This document shows, piece after piece, positions 8,852 to 15,946 of a DNA stretch of 28,259 nucleotides. Numbering within the stretch: position 1 is the first letter of the stretch; every line of letters starts with the position of its first letter. The stretch covers positions 1-28,259 of the forward strand of contig DATEQM010000027.1 in NCBI GenBank assembly GCA_035272605.1, read 5' to 3'. The stretch comes from JOPF136 sp035272605. Its GTDB lineage: Bacteria; Acidobacteriota; Terriglobia; Acidiferrales; UBA7541. Made by a program: the position numbers and the translations under genes. The notes under the pieces were generated by a model that ran no database searches, was not told the DNA's origin, and worked only from the letters and a program-made list of their open reading frames with translations.

Positions 8852-9247
8852 CTACCTCCCGGCCAGATACCTTTTCCACGGCTTCCAGTAATACTTTGGC
8901 CAGCCTTGGGTCACGCCCTTGTGGTCCTGCCGGGCCACGTTCACCTGGACCAGATCCACGCGGCTTCCGCCGTGCGCCTTGCTGAAACAGAGCACGAGGA
9001 TGGAGTCCGGGTCGGCACTCTTGAAATGGGTGGAGCGCCAGGCCTGGACGATCATTTTCCTCCGGAGGATCAGCAAATTCCTGCCGCTGATGGCCCCGCC
9101 GAAGGCTTGGAACGCGCCTCCCACTTTCCGGCTGATCTTCACGGGCGAGCCCGTGGACGCGGAGTATTTCTTCGCGTCCAGGTATAGCTCGAAGAGCTCT
9201 TCGGGCTTGGCGTTGAATTTCACGGATTGCAGGATGGCCTTGGTCAT
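8852..9247 (-). CDS. SRPBCC / AHSA1-type (START-like) domain protein
   Basis: A 131-aa single-domain protein of the SRPBCC superfamily, closest in pattern to the AHSA1 (Hsp90-activator homologue 1) branch. It opens with 'ILQSVKFNAKPEELFELYLDAKKYSASTG' style text (family motif of a beta strand then helix), has the turn 'GGAFQAFGGAISGRNL', 'IVQAWRSTHF' and 'SRVDLVQVNV', and ends with 'GWPKYYWKPWKRYL'. The fold makes a hydrophobic pocket that binds small lipophilic ligands. No enzymatic role is assignable. AAGGGA lies about 7 nt before ATG 9247. It stands alone between thiS and a divergent aminotransferase. Confidence 0.88.
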   Translation of the reverse strand: MTKAILQSVKFNAKPEELFELYLDAKKYSASTGSPVKISRKVGGAFQAFGGAISGRNLLILRRKMIVQAWRSTHFKSADPDSILVLCFSKAHGGSRVDLVQVNVARQDHKGVTQGWPKYYWKPWKRYLAGR

Positions 9248-9277
9248 GGCTTTCCCTTCTGGGAGCTAACTCAGCCG

Positions 9278-9306
9278 TTGACATCGGTTCGGAGCTGGGC
9301 TCACAC
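9278..9306 (+). promoter_or_regulatory. weak candidate promoter for the aminotransferase unit
   Basis: A perfect -35 TTGACA (9278-9283) is followed after 17 nt by TCACAC, a poor -10. It points toward the aminotransferase at 9381. The -35 match is the only strong element. Confidence 0.25.
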
Positions 9307-9380
9307 AATCACTTGGAACGGTGAATCATGCGCCGATATGCATCCATCCTGTAATGTCCCGCATCTGGTAAGGAAACATC

Positions 9381-10736
9381 ATGCCCACCGTTTCCGTGCC
9401 GTCGACGTCCTCGTATTCGGAATACGTTAACCCGCGGTGGGAGGAACTCCTCGACCTTCTGGGGATGAACGTGCGGTACGAGCGCTGCCTGGGCGCGGAG
9501 TTGTTCACTGACGATGGGCGGCGAATCCTTGATTTTCTGTCCGGCTTCTGCGTGCACAACACCGGGCACAACCATCCCGCGATTGTAAAGGCGCTCAAAG
9601 AGGAGCTGGACCGCTCAGGCCCGGCCATGCTGCAGACCGATGTGCCTGAACTGGCGGGGGAGCTGGCGCGGCGGCTGTGCACGCTGGCCGGGGGCGGGTT
9701 GAGCAAAGTGTACTTTTCCAGCTCGGGAAGCGAGGGCGTGGAGGCCGCCATCAAATTCTCGCGGGCGTGCACGGAACGTACGGGTGTGCTGTACGCCGAG
9801 GGCGGATTCCACGGACTGACTTGCGGGGCGCTCTCGCTGATGACCGATCGCTTCTGGAGCGCGGGATTCGGGCCCATGCTGCCCGGGACTGAAGCCGTGC
9901 CGTTCGGGGATTTGGCTGCGCTCGAGGAGAAGCTCTCGACTCGGCGCTTCGCCGCGTTCATCATCGAGCCGATCCAGGCCGAGGCGGGCATGCGGATCCC
10001 GTCTGCGGAATACTTTCCGGCGGTGGAGCGGGCTTGCAAGAGATCTGGCACGCTCTTCGTGCTCGATGAAGTGCAGACGGGGATGTTCCGCACGGGCCCG
10101 TTTCTGGCGGCGCATCACTATGGCGTCCATCCGGACATGGTGATTCTGGCGAAGGCGCTGAGCGGGGGCCTGATTCCTTCCGGCGCGCTGCTGATGACGG
10201 AGGCGATTTACGATGCCGTCTATTCTTCGGTCCAGCGCGGCATCGTGCACACGTCCACGTTCAGCGAGAACGGGCTGGCGATGCGGGCCGGACTGGCCAC
10301 GCTCGATGTTCTCGAAGCTGAGGGGCTCGGAGCTCGGGCGGCGAGCGCCGGGGCCGAGCTTCGCCGCCAGCTCTCCGAGGCGCTCGCTTCCTTCGAAATG
10401 GTCAGGGAAGTTCGCGGGATGGGGCTGCTTTCGGGGATCGAGTTTGCGGCCCCGCGAGGGCTTGGGCTGCGCGTTTCCTTCGAGGCCTTCCGGAGGATCC
10501 ACCCGGCGATGTTCGGGCAATGCCTGGTGATGAAGCTGTTCCAAGACCAGGGAATCCTGACGCAGATCTGCGGCAACAATTTCCTGGTGCTGAAGGTTGC
10601 GCCGCCTCTGGTGGTTTCCGATGAGCAGGTGGCCGAATTCGTGGCCGCGGCAAGGGAAACCGTGGCTTTGGTACACTCTTCGACGGGATTTTGGACCGAG
10701 GCACTGCAATTGGTCCGCCGCGGGATCAGAATTTGA
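9381..10736 (+). CDS. class III PLP-dependent aminotransferase
   Basis: A 451-aa fold-type I aminotransferase. The PLP lysine is Lys258 in VILAKALSGG, with GSEGVEAAIK (116-125) for phosphate binding and LDEVQTG (228-234) holding the Asp that contacts the pyridine nitrogen. Class III members transfer amino groups from omega-amino donors such as ornithine, GABA or lysine; HpnO of hopanoid synthesis also belongs here. The 'HTSTFSENGLA' segment replaces the common 'HGSTFGGNPLA', so substrate use may differ. AAGGAAAC precedes ATG 9381 closely. An FAD reductase-like gene follows after 87 bp and a YceI gene after that. It is not closely alike to the other class III enzyme at 22567-23883. Confidence 0.92.
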   Translation: MPTVSVPSTSSYSEYVNPRWEELLDLLGMNVRYERCLGAELFTDDGRRILDFLSGFCVHNTGHNHPAIVKALKEELDRSGPAMLQTDVPELAGELARRLCTLAGGGLSKVYFSSSGSEGVEAAIKFSRACTERTGVLYAEGGFHGLTCGALSLMTDRFWSAGFGPMLPGTEAVPFGDLAALEEKLSTRRFAAFIIEPIQAEAGMRIPSAEYFPAVERACKRSGTLFVLDEVQTGMFRTGPFLAAHHYGVHPDMVILAKALSGGLIPSGALLMTEAIYDAVYSSVQRGIVHTSTFSENGLAMRAGLATLDVLEAEGLGARAASAGAELRRQLSEALASFEMVREVRGMGLLSGIEFAAPRGLGLRVSFEAFRRIHPAMFGQCLVMKLFQDQGILTQICGNNFLVLKVAPPLVVSDEQVAEFVAAARETVALVHSSTGFWTEALQLVRRGIRI

Positions 10737-10823
10737 AGCGCCCGGAGCGGAATCGCGGCAACGCTCTGTTCCCCCGGCCCATCTAAGGAAACCATATACA
10801 CGGCGCGCGGCGGATAGGAGTCC

Positions 10824-11930
10824 ATGGCCGAAAGTGCGGATGTGTTCGTGATCGGGGGCGGCCCCGCGGGACTCGCGGCGGCGATCGCAGCGCGCCGCAA
10901 GGGTTTTCGCGTGACCCTGGCGGACCTGAACGCTCCCGCGGCTGATAAAGCCTGCGGCGAAGGGCTGATGCCAGAAACGTTGGAGGCGCTGCGTTCGCTG
11001 GGAATGAAGATTCCGGTATCGCACGGGCGGCCATTTCGCGGCATTCGGTTTCTCGATTCGAGCCTGGCTGTAGAGGCGAGCTTTCCCGCTGGGCACGGCC
11101 TGGGCGTTCGCCGGACAACGCTGCACCAACTACTGGCGGAGCACGCTGCCGCCTGCGGAGTTCGGCTGCTCTGGAAGACCAACGTAACCGGCATAACTGC
11201 CCGTGGCGTGGCGCTCTCCGAGGGTTTCGTCGTTTCGCGCTGGATCGTCGGGGCCGACGGCGGCAACTCAAAGGTGCGGGGCTGGAGCGGCTTGGAGCCG
11301 GCCACGCCCGCGACGCCTCGGTTCGGCTTCCGCCGGCACTACCGCGTTGAGCCCTGGACGGACCGAGTGGAGGTGCACTGGGGCCCCCGCTGTCAGATCG
11401 TGGTCACTCCCGTGGGTGCCGGCGAAATCTGCGCCGCGCTGCTATCCAGCGATGCGAAGCTTCGCCTCGCGGATGCGCTGCCCTTGTTCCCGGCACTCGC
11501 GGCCCGATTTCAATCGGCGAGGCCTGCGAGCCAGGAACGCGGCGCGACCTGCGTCAATCTCCGCCTCCCACAGGTGTATCGGAACCACGTTGTCCTGTTA
11601 GGCGATGCATCCGGGTCGGTGGATGCGATTACCGGGCAGGGGCTGTTTCTGGGCTTCTCGCAGGCCATTGCCCTGGCTGAAGCCATGGCCCGAGGCGACC
11701 TGGCGCATTACCAGGCCGCGCACCGCAGGCTGACGCGGCGCCCCGCACTCATGGCGAGGTTGATGCTGGCCATGGATGGCCGGCCCAGAGTGCGCTGCAG
11801 AGTCATGCGCATCTTTTCCGAGGAGCCGCGCCTGTTCGCCCGCATGCTGGCGATACACGTGGGTTCGGCCACGGCCGTGGACTGTGCTGTGGATGGGCTG
11901 CGGTTGGGATGGCGCATGGTTACACCGTGA
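10824..11930 (+). CDS. FAD-dependent oxidoreductase, geranylgeranyl-reductase-like
   Basis: A 368-aa flavoprotein of the p-hydroxybenzoate-hydroxylase fold. The dinucleotide-binding GGGPAG is at residues 11-16, 'KACGEGLMP' at 42-50, 'WIVGADGG' at 140-147 and the second FAD motif 'VVLLGDASG' with 'GQGLFLGF' at 256-278. The CGEGLMP and GDASG combination is typical of the geranylgeranyl reductase and related monooxygenase branch, which act on isoprenoid or aromatic substrates. TAGGAG lies directly before ATG 10824. Its stop overlaps a possible GTG start of the YceI gene (GTGA) and lies 5 bp before the preferred ATG, so the two are probably translationally coupled. Reductase versus hydroxylase cannot be decided from sequence alone. 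Confidence 0.88.
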   Translation: MAESADVFVIGGGPAGLAAAIAARRKGFRVTLADLNAPAADKACGEGLMPETLEALRSLGMKIPVSHGRPFRGIRFLDSSLAVEASFPAGHGLGVRRTTLHQLLAEHAAACGVRLLWKTNVTGITARGVALSEGFVVSRWIVGADGGNSKVRGWSGLEPATPATPRFGFRRHYRVEPWTDRVEVHWGPRCQIVVTPVGAGEICAALLSSDAKLRLADALPLFPALAARFQSARPASQERGATCVNLRLPQVYRNHVVLLGDASGSVDAITGQGLFLGFSQAIALAEAMARGDLAHYQAAHRRLTRRPALMARLMLAMDGRPRVRCRVMRIFSEEPRLFARMLAIHVGSATAVDCAVDGLRLGWRMVTP

Positions 11931-11935
11931 GCGGA

Positions 11936-12571
11936 ATGCGTCAGCAGGCCACGCAAGTGGCGCGCGCCGGTGGCCTTGGGTTTTTACTGGCTCTTGCCGC
12001 TCTGTTGTCGTTCACGCCAGCGCCGACCTGGCCCCAGGCCGCGCCTCAGGCGACCGTCGGGGACGCGGTATTTCAACTTGACCGGACAGAGACAAAGGTA
12101 AATTTCATTTTGGGCGCCACGATGCACACCGTGCACGGCACCTTTCAGGCGTCGCGGGGCCGCGTGGAAATTAGCAGCGCCTCCGGCGCGCTCCGCGGAG
12201 AAATCGTGGTGGATGCGGCGAGCGGGGCGAGCGGAAACGCGTCCCGCGACCGGAAGATGCACAGCGAGGTCCTGGAAAGTGAGAGGTATCCCGCTATCAC
12301 ATTCCGCCCCGACCGGATGGAGGGAACCCTGGCGGCCACGGGCGATTCCACGGTCCAGGTGCACGGAAACTTCGGCATCCACGGCGCGGAGCACGAACTG
12401 ACGGTGCCTATCCACGTGCAGATCAACGGCGGCCACTGGACGGCGTCCGCGCATTTCTCCGTGCCCTTCGTGCAATGGGGAATGAAAAACCCGAGCGCGT
12501 TTGTGTTCCGCGTGAGCCAGAGCGTGGACGTGGAACTGAGCGCAACGGGAACTGTCGCGCCGACGCCCTAG
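11936..12571 (+). CDS. exported YceI-family (polyisoprenoid-binding lipocalin-like) protein
   Basis: A 211-aa protein with a signal peptide ('GGLGFLLALAALLSF') and a YceI barrel. Typical features are 'FQLDRTETKVNFILG', 'MHTVHGTF' and 'SRDRKMHSEVLESERYPAI' (described in pieces), and 'FGIHGAEHELTVP'. YceI proteins bind long polyprenyl chains such as ubiquinone-8 in the periplasm. ATG 11936 is chosen for its signal peptide; GTG 11927, overlapping the flavoprotein stop as GTGA, is the alternative. Coupling to a geranylgeranyl-reductase-like enzyme fits an isoprenoid substrate or carrier role, which is inference. It converges on ribA with 40 bp between. Confidence 0.9.
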   Translation: MRQQATQVARAGGLGFLLALAALLSFTPAPTWPQAAPQATVGDAVFQLDRTETKVNFILGATMHTVHGTFQASRGRVEISSASGALRGEIVVDAASGASGNASRDRKMHSEVLESERYPAITFRPDRMEGTLAATGDSTVQVHGNFGIHGAEHELTVPIHVQINGGHWTASAHFSVPFVQWGMKNPSAFVFRVSQSVDVELSATGTVAPTP

Positions 12572-12611
12572 TAGCTCGGGCCATCGGGCCATGCTCTTGC
12601 ATCCCGGACCA

Positions 12612-13253
12612 CTAGACCCCTGGCAGCAAATGCCCTAGTTTGTTCTTTTTCGTTTTCAGATAGGCGCGGGAGCGGCGGGAAACGCTGGGCTGGCAGGGGA
12701 CGCGCTGAACCACGCGGACGCCGTTTTCCTCGAGTTGGCGGACTTTTTCGGGATTATTCGAGAGAAGGCGCACGGAGCGGACGCCGAGTTTGCGGAGGAT
12801 GGCCGCGGAGAAGGCGTAGTCGCGGGCATCGGCGGAAAAGCCCAGTTCTTCGTTGGCCTCCACGGTGTCGCGTCCCAGGTCCTGCAACTCATAGGCCTTC
12901 AGTTTGTTCATCAGGCCGATGCCGCGGCCTTCCTGAGGGAGGTAGAGGAGCAGCCCGGCGCGGGCGCGGCCGATCATTTGCAGAGATAATTCGAGCTGCG
13001 CGCGGCAGTCGCAGCGTTCCGAGCAGAGCACGTCGCCCGTGAGGCATTGGGAGTGAATGCGTACCAGCGGCGCGCCGGCGGCGGCAGGGTTGCCGCGCAC
13101 CAGCACCACGGCATTTTCTGCCGGCCCGCGGCCTTCCACGCCGAGAATTGTGAATTTGCCGAAGCGCGAAGGCAGTTTGGCGCGTGCTACGATGCGCGGA
13201 CCCGCGCCGCGTTGGCCGTGCCGTGCTCTGCTGCGGGCCGCTCGTGGTTTCAT
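12612..13253 (-). CDS. ribA: GTP cyclohydrolase II
   Basis: A 213-aa stand-alone GTP cyclohydrolase II, the first committed step of riboflavin synthesis. The zinc site is Cys70, Cys81 and Cys83 in SQCLTGDVLCSERCDC, with the 11-residue spacing of E. coli RibA. 'LPQEGRGIGLMNKLKAYELQ' and 'SNNPEKV' are the other family blocks. ATG 13253 gives a protein slightly longer than E. coli RibA by a basic N-terminal extension (KPRAARSRARHGQRG). The frame is open further upstream but overlaps the divergent kinase gene and is a shadow. No ribB domain is fused and no other rib gene is nearby. A perfect TATAAT lies 13 nt before the ATG with no Shine-Dalgarno. Confidence 0.95.
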   Translation of the reverse strand: MKPRAARSRARHGQRGAGPRIVARAKLPSRFGKFTILGVEGRGPAENAVVLVRGNPAAAGAPLVRIHSQCLTGDVLCSERCDCRAQLELSLQMIGRARAGLLLYLPQEGRGIGLMNKLKAYELQDLGRDTVEANEELGFSADARDYAFSAAILRKLGVRSVRLLSNNPEKVRQLEENGVRVVQRVPCQPSVSRRSRAYLKTKKNKLGHLLPGV

Positions 13254-13266
13254 AGTCGAACGCGCA

Positions 13267-13272
13267 ATTATA
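13267..13272 (-). promoter_or_regulatory. candidate -10 box (TATAAT) for ribA
   Basis: A perfect TATAAT on the minus strand ends 13 nt before the ribA ATG. Transcription would start near 13260 and leave a leader of about 7 nt without a ribosome site. The -35 region is poor. Confidence 0.45.
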
Positions 13273-13350
13273 GCAGGGCGCGCCTTTACACCTCGCGTGG
13301 GGTGGGCTAACTTAGCTTTGGTGCGACCGGGAAGACCGGAGGACAGGCAA

Positions 13351-13376
13351 TCCCGAGGCTTCGGGACGCCCGTCCC
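13351..13376. repeat. double hairpin repeat, copy 1 (TCCCGA-ggct-TCGGGACGccCGTCCC)
   Basis: Two overlapping inverted repeats: TCCCGA/TCGGGA with a GGCT loop, and GGGACG/CGTCCC around CC. The segment CTTCGGGACGCCCGTCC (13359-13375) matches 15 of 17 bases at 20667-20683, and the two differences pair with each other. It lies in the spacer upstream of the LytS-type kinase and probably belongs to a dispersed family. Confidence 0.55.
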
Positions 13377-13397
13377 ACGCACGCCGATGGCTCCGCA

Positions 13398-14717
13398 ATG
13401 GTCATTCTCTCCATAAAAGAACTGCTGCTGACGCTGTTCTTCAAGATGGGGCTGGCAGCGTCGCTGGCGGCGCTGCTGGCGCGCTCGGCCACATTCCGGA
13501 AGGTGCTGTACACGGAGCAGCGGGATTCGGACGAAAAGGTGCGGCTGATGCTGTTTTTCACGCCCCCGCTGGCCACGGGCGTGATGCTGCGATTGCTGGG
13601 GTATCCGTTTGCCGACCTGACGCTGGAAGGCGCGTTTCTGCTCGGGCTGCTGGGAGGGCGGGTGCCGGGCGTGCTGGGTGGCGCGATCGTGAGCCTTCCC
13701 GCGTTTTTCGGCCACGAATGGCTTTCCACGCCGATGGCCGCGACGGCCGGGCTGCTGGGCGGGATGATCCGGCAGGCTATGCCCAACACGGAGGCGGTGT
13801 GGAACCTGGGACCGTTTACATTTCTGGGAGTGCCGCGGTACCTGTGGCGCTGGGCGCGGGGCCGCGAGCTGGAGCGGCACTGGGAGATGCTGGCGCTGGC
13901 CGGGATCGTGGCGCTGGAACTGGGCCAACTGGCGCTGGGCGCGGCCGTGCACGGGAAATGGCTGTTCTACTTTGCCGCCGAAAAGCGCTGGGTGGCCATG
14001 GCGGCGCAAGTGTTTGCCTCAATGATCGCGGTGGCCGCGCCCATCAAAATCTGGAACACCATCCGGGTGGAAGCGAACCTGGAAGAGCACCAGCAGATGC
14101 TGCTGCGCGCGCGCATGGATGCGCTCTCCAACCAGATCAACCCGCACTTCCTGTTCAACACCCTGAACACGGTTTCCGCGCTGGTGCGCACGGAGCCGGA
14201 CATGGCCCGGGAGGTGGTGCTCAAACTTTCCAACATCCTCCGGCGTCTATTAAGACAGCAGGAGAACTTCGTGCCGCTGCGAGAAGAGCTCCATTTCGTG
14301 GATGACTACCTGGACATCGAGGTAGCGCGTTCCGGCCACGACAAACTGGAGATCGCCAAGGAGATTGACGAGAGTTCCCTGGACGTCTTCGTGCCATCCA
14401 TGCTGCTGCAGCCGATCGTTGAAAACGCCATCCGCCACGGGCTGGCTCCGAAACTGGAGGGCGGGGTGATCACCCTGCGCACGGTGCTGGACGACGGGCG
14501 GCTGGTGATCGAGGTCGAGGACAACGGGCTGGGCATGACCGAGGCGCGCCTGGCGCGCGTCCACGACGAGGGCATCGGCATGTCCAACGTGCAGGCGCGT
14601 TTGAAGCTTTTGTATGGCGACGATTTCCGGTTCGAGATCTCGAGCCGGCTGGGCGCGGGGACGCTGGTGCGCATTGATGTGCCCGAGCTCGTCTCCGAAG
14701 TTCCCGCGGTCTCCTGA
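13398..14717 (+). CDS. LytS-type sensor histidine kinase (5TM, His_kinase)
   Basis: A 439-aa sensor kinase with several hydrophobic segments in the first ~215 residues (5TMR-like sensor region) and a HisKA_7/His_kinase-type catalytic part. The phosphoacceptor is His250 in QINPHFLFNTLN. The ATP-binding blocks are ENAIRHG (342-348), DNGLGM (375-380) and GIGMSN (392-397). LytS/YpdA-type kinases normally pair with an adjacent LytTR response regulator; none is found here. Instead a zinc-ribbon membrane protein starts 15 bp downstream, suggesting a shared transcript. The stimulus is unknown. ATG 13398 lacks a strong ribosome site, but no better start is seen. It is divergent from ribA. Confidence 0.92.
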   Translation: MVILSIKELLLTLFFKMGLAASLAALLARSATFRKVLYTEQRDSDEKVRLMLFFTPPLATGVMLRLLGYPFADLTLEGAFLLGLLGGRVPGVLGGAIVSLPAFFGHEWLSTPMAATAGLLGGMIRQAMPNTEAVWNLGPFTFLGVPRYLWRWARGRELERHWEMLALAGIVALELGQLALGAAVHGKWLFYFAAEKRWVAMAAQVFASMIAVAAPIKIWNTIRVEANLEEHQQMLLRARMDALSNQINPHFLFNTLNTVSALVRTEPDMAREVVLKLSNILRRLLRQQENFVPLREELHFVDDYLDIEVARSGHDKLEIAKEIDESSLDVFVPSMLLQPIVENAIRHGLAPKLEGGVITLRTVLDDGRLVIEVEDNGLGMTEARLARVHDEGIGMSNVQARLKLLYGDDFRFEISSRLGAGTLVRIDVPELVSEVPAVS

Positions 14718-14732
14718 GGGCTTGGCGAATTG

Positions 14733-15395
14733 ATGCGCTATTGCCTGAACTGCGGCGCGGAAAGTCCTTCGGAGCCCTGCGACCTGTGCGGCTTCACCGA
14801 GCAGCTCGCCGCGTTCGTGTTCCGCCGCCGGCTGGTTTACATCACGGCGATTTTTCTGCTGGGGACAGTGGCCTTTCTTCCCGCCACGCAAATATATCCG
14901 CCGCTCGACCTGGACAGCATGCTGGTGTTCCTGGGCGCGGTGGCGGCGGTGGCGCTGGGTTCGGCCATCGTACTCGATCTCCGCGCGCGCCGGGGCCAGC
15001 CACTCGAAGGGCTGCGGCGCGTTTTCCGGGGATTGCTGCCGCTGCCCTGGGTGCTGAGCGCGCTATTATTCGCAAACGGATGGCTCGATCACACGCCGCC
15101 GGACGTGGCCATCGCCCGCGTGGTTTCGAAATTCACCATGCCCGGCCTGGTGCGCCCGCACCGCCTGATCGTACGTTCCTGGCGGGCCAACGGGCGCGTG
15201 GAACGGCTATCCGTGGATGAAGACGACTACGCGCGGTTCCGCCCTGGCGACGTGGTGGAAGTGCGGGTAGCCCCCGGCGAGGTCGGCATCCCCTGGGTGT
15301 ATTCCGTCCTGCGGCATGATTCCCCGGGTGCGCCGCAGCGCGCTGCTGTGCCTGTGCCGCAGCGCCGCGAACCCCCGATCATCTCCGCACGCTGA
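14733..15395 (+). CDS. zinc-ribbon integral membrane protein, unknown function
   Basis: A 220-aa protein with an N-terminal treble-cysteine zinc ribbon (Cys4, Cys7, Cys16, Cys19: CLNCG...CDLCG) and about three membrane segments (residues ~34-53, ~62-83, ~101-117). A soluble C-terminal domain includes 'FRPGDVVEVRVAPGEVGIPW' and a proline/arginine-rich tail. It is probably cytoplasmic at the ribbon. No characterised family is recognised. It lies 15 bp after the LytS-type kinase, so it may be a regulatory or output partner. Its 3' end overlaps the opposite-strand 67-aa gene by 17 bp. ATG 14733 is preferred over TTG 14730. Confidence 0.82.
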   Translation: MRYCLNCGAESPSEPCDLCGFTEQLAAFVFRRRLVYITAIFLLGTVAFLPATQIYPPLDLDSMLVFLGAVAAVALGSAIVLDLRARRGQPLEGLRRVFRGLLPLPWVLSALLFANGWLDHTPPDVAIARVVSKFTMPGLVRPHRLIVRSWRANGRVERLSVDEDDYARFRPGDVVEVRVAPGEVGIPWVYSVLRHDSPGAPQRAAVPVPQRREPPIISAR

Positions 15396-15582
15396 TCTGC
15401 GCCGCGTCGGCCTCGTACCCCTCGTCTTGCACGGTTTTGTGCGCGGCTGCCCGCAACGCCGGCTCGGCCGCATCCTTCCCCGCTTCGATGTGGCGTCGAA
15501 TCACCTCGTCGCCATTCACAATGCGAACCAGCCATTTGGATTGCTGCGTATCCCAGGAAACTTCCACTCGATCGGCACGCAT
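15379..15582 (-). CDS. small conserved hypothetical protein, 67 aa
   Basis: ATG 15582 is preferred because GGGAGGTG lies just upstream, whereas TTG 15597 would have none. The protein 'MRADRVEVSWDTQQSKWLVR' opens with strands, has a helical middle ('EPALRAAAHKTVQDEGYE') and ends 'ISVRR'. I recall similar small proteins ('DRVEV.WD...SKWLVRI') in Acidobacteriota, but no function is known. Codon use and the good ribosome site argue that it is real. Its stop lies inside the 3' end of the zinc-ribbon gene on the other strand. A TAGAAT -10-like box lies upstream. Confidence 0.7.
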   Translation of the reverse strand: MRADRVEVSWDTQQSKWLVRIVNGDEVIRRHIEAGKDAAEPALRAAAHKTVQDEGYEADAAQISVRR

Positions 15583-15878
15583 AGGCACCTCCCGCAAGAA
15601 CTCTGATGCATTCTAGTCTACGTGGCGCCCAGAGAGAACCCCGGAAACCTCCCGGCCCCTGCCGCGGGCCTCCGCTGGCCAAACGTGGTTGCAAAACGAG
15701 GTTGCGAATTGGGTTTGTCGGTGGAATTCCGCTGCATCTTCTGCCGGATTTCAGTCCTGGAGGATTGCAAGTCTCATCAAATCAGTACCTAAGGGAAAGC
15801 GGGGTTGCCCACGTCTTGCGCTCCGAGACGTCACGGCTCCGGGGCGAGGGGGTTCGTGTGACGGGCGCCCGCTGTCGT

Positions 15879-15894
15879 TGTGACGATTGTCACA
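15879..15894 (+). promoter_or_regulatory. Crp/Fnr-family palindrome TGTGA-N6-TCACA upstream of the oxidoreductase
   Basis: TGTGACGATTGTCACA is a perfect match to the canonical Crp half-site pair. Its centre, 15886.5, lies about 42 bp upstream of the start predicted from the GATAAA box, which is the class II activator position. It sits 53 bp before the ATG of an enzyme used in low-oxygen metabolism. Function is inferred from position and symmetry. Confidence 0.6.
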
Positions 15895-15916
15895 GAAGCA
15901 TGGCCGCGGCCTGGCG

Positions 15917-15922
15917 GATAAA
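15917..15922 (+). promoter_or_regulatory. -10-like box (GATAAA) for the oxidoreductase operon
   Basis: GATAAA (4 of 6 to TATAAT) would place transcription start near 15929, in register with the upstream palindrome, and leave an 18-nt leader holding GAGAGGAGA (15932-15940). No -35 is seen, as expected for activator-dependent promoters. Confidence 0.35.
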
Positions 15923-15946
15923 GGACGTTTAGAGAGGAGATTACGC

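Larger units (their letters stand above)
15583..15946. other. 364-bp intergenic region upstream of the oxidoreductase operon
   Basis: This is the longest stretch without a gene. It carries the divergent upstream regions of the 67-aa gene (minus) and the pyruvate:ferredoxin oxidoreductase (plus). It contains the Crp/Fnr-like palindrome at 15879-15894 and a -10-like GATAAA at 15917-15922. A 13-bp direct repeat CGTGGTTGCAAAA / CGAGGTTGCGAAT (10 of 13 matches) occurs at 15684-15709. No convincing ORF or RNA gene is seen. Confidence 0.8.

Noticed and set aside
8731..8985. 84-codon plus-strand frame after thiS
   Set aside because: It mostly overlaps the SRPBCC gene on the opposite strand and has no recognisable motif.
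13254..14009. Long N-terminal extension of the ribA frame
   Set aside because: The text is low-complexity (His/Gln/Arg) and antisense to the kinase gene. The ATG at 13253 gives the normal RibA length.
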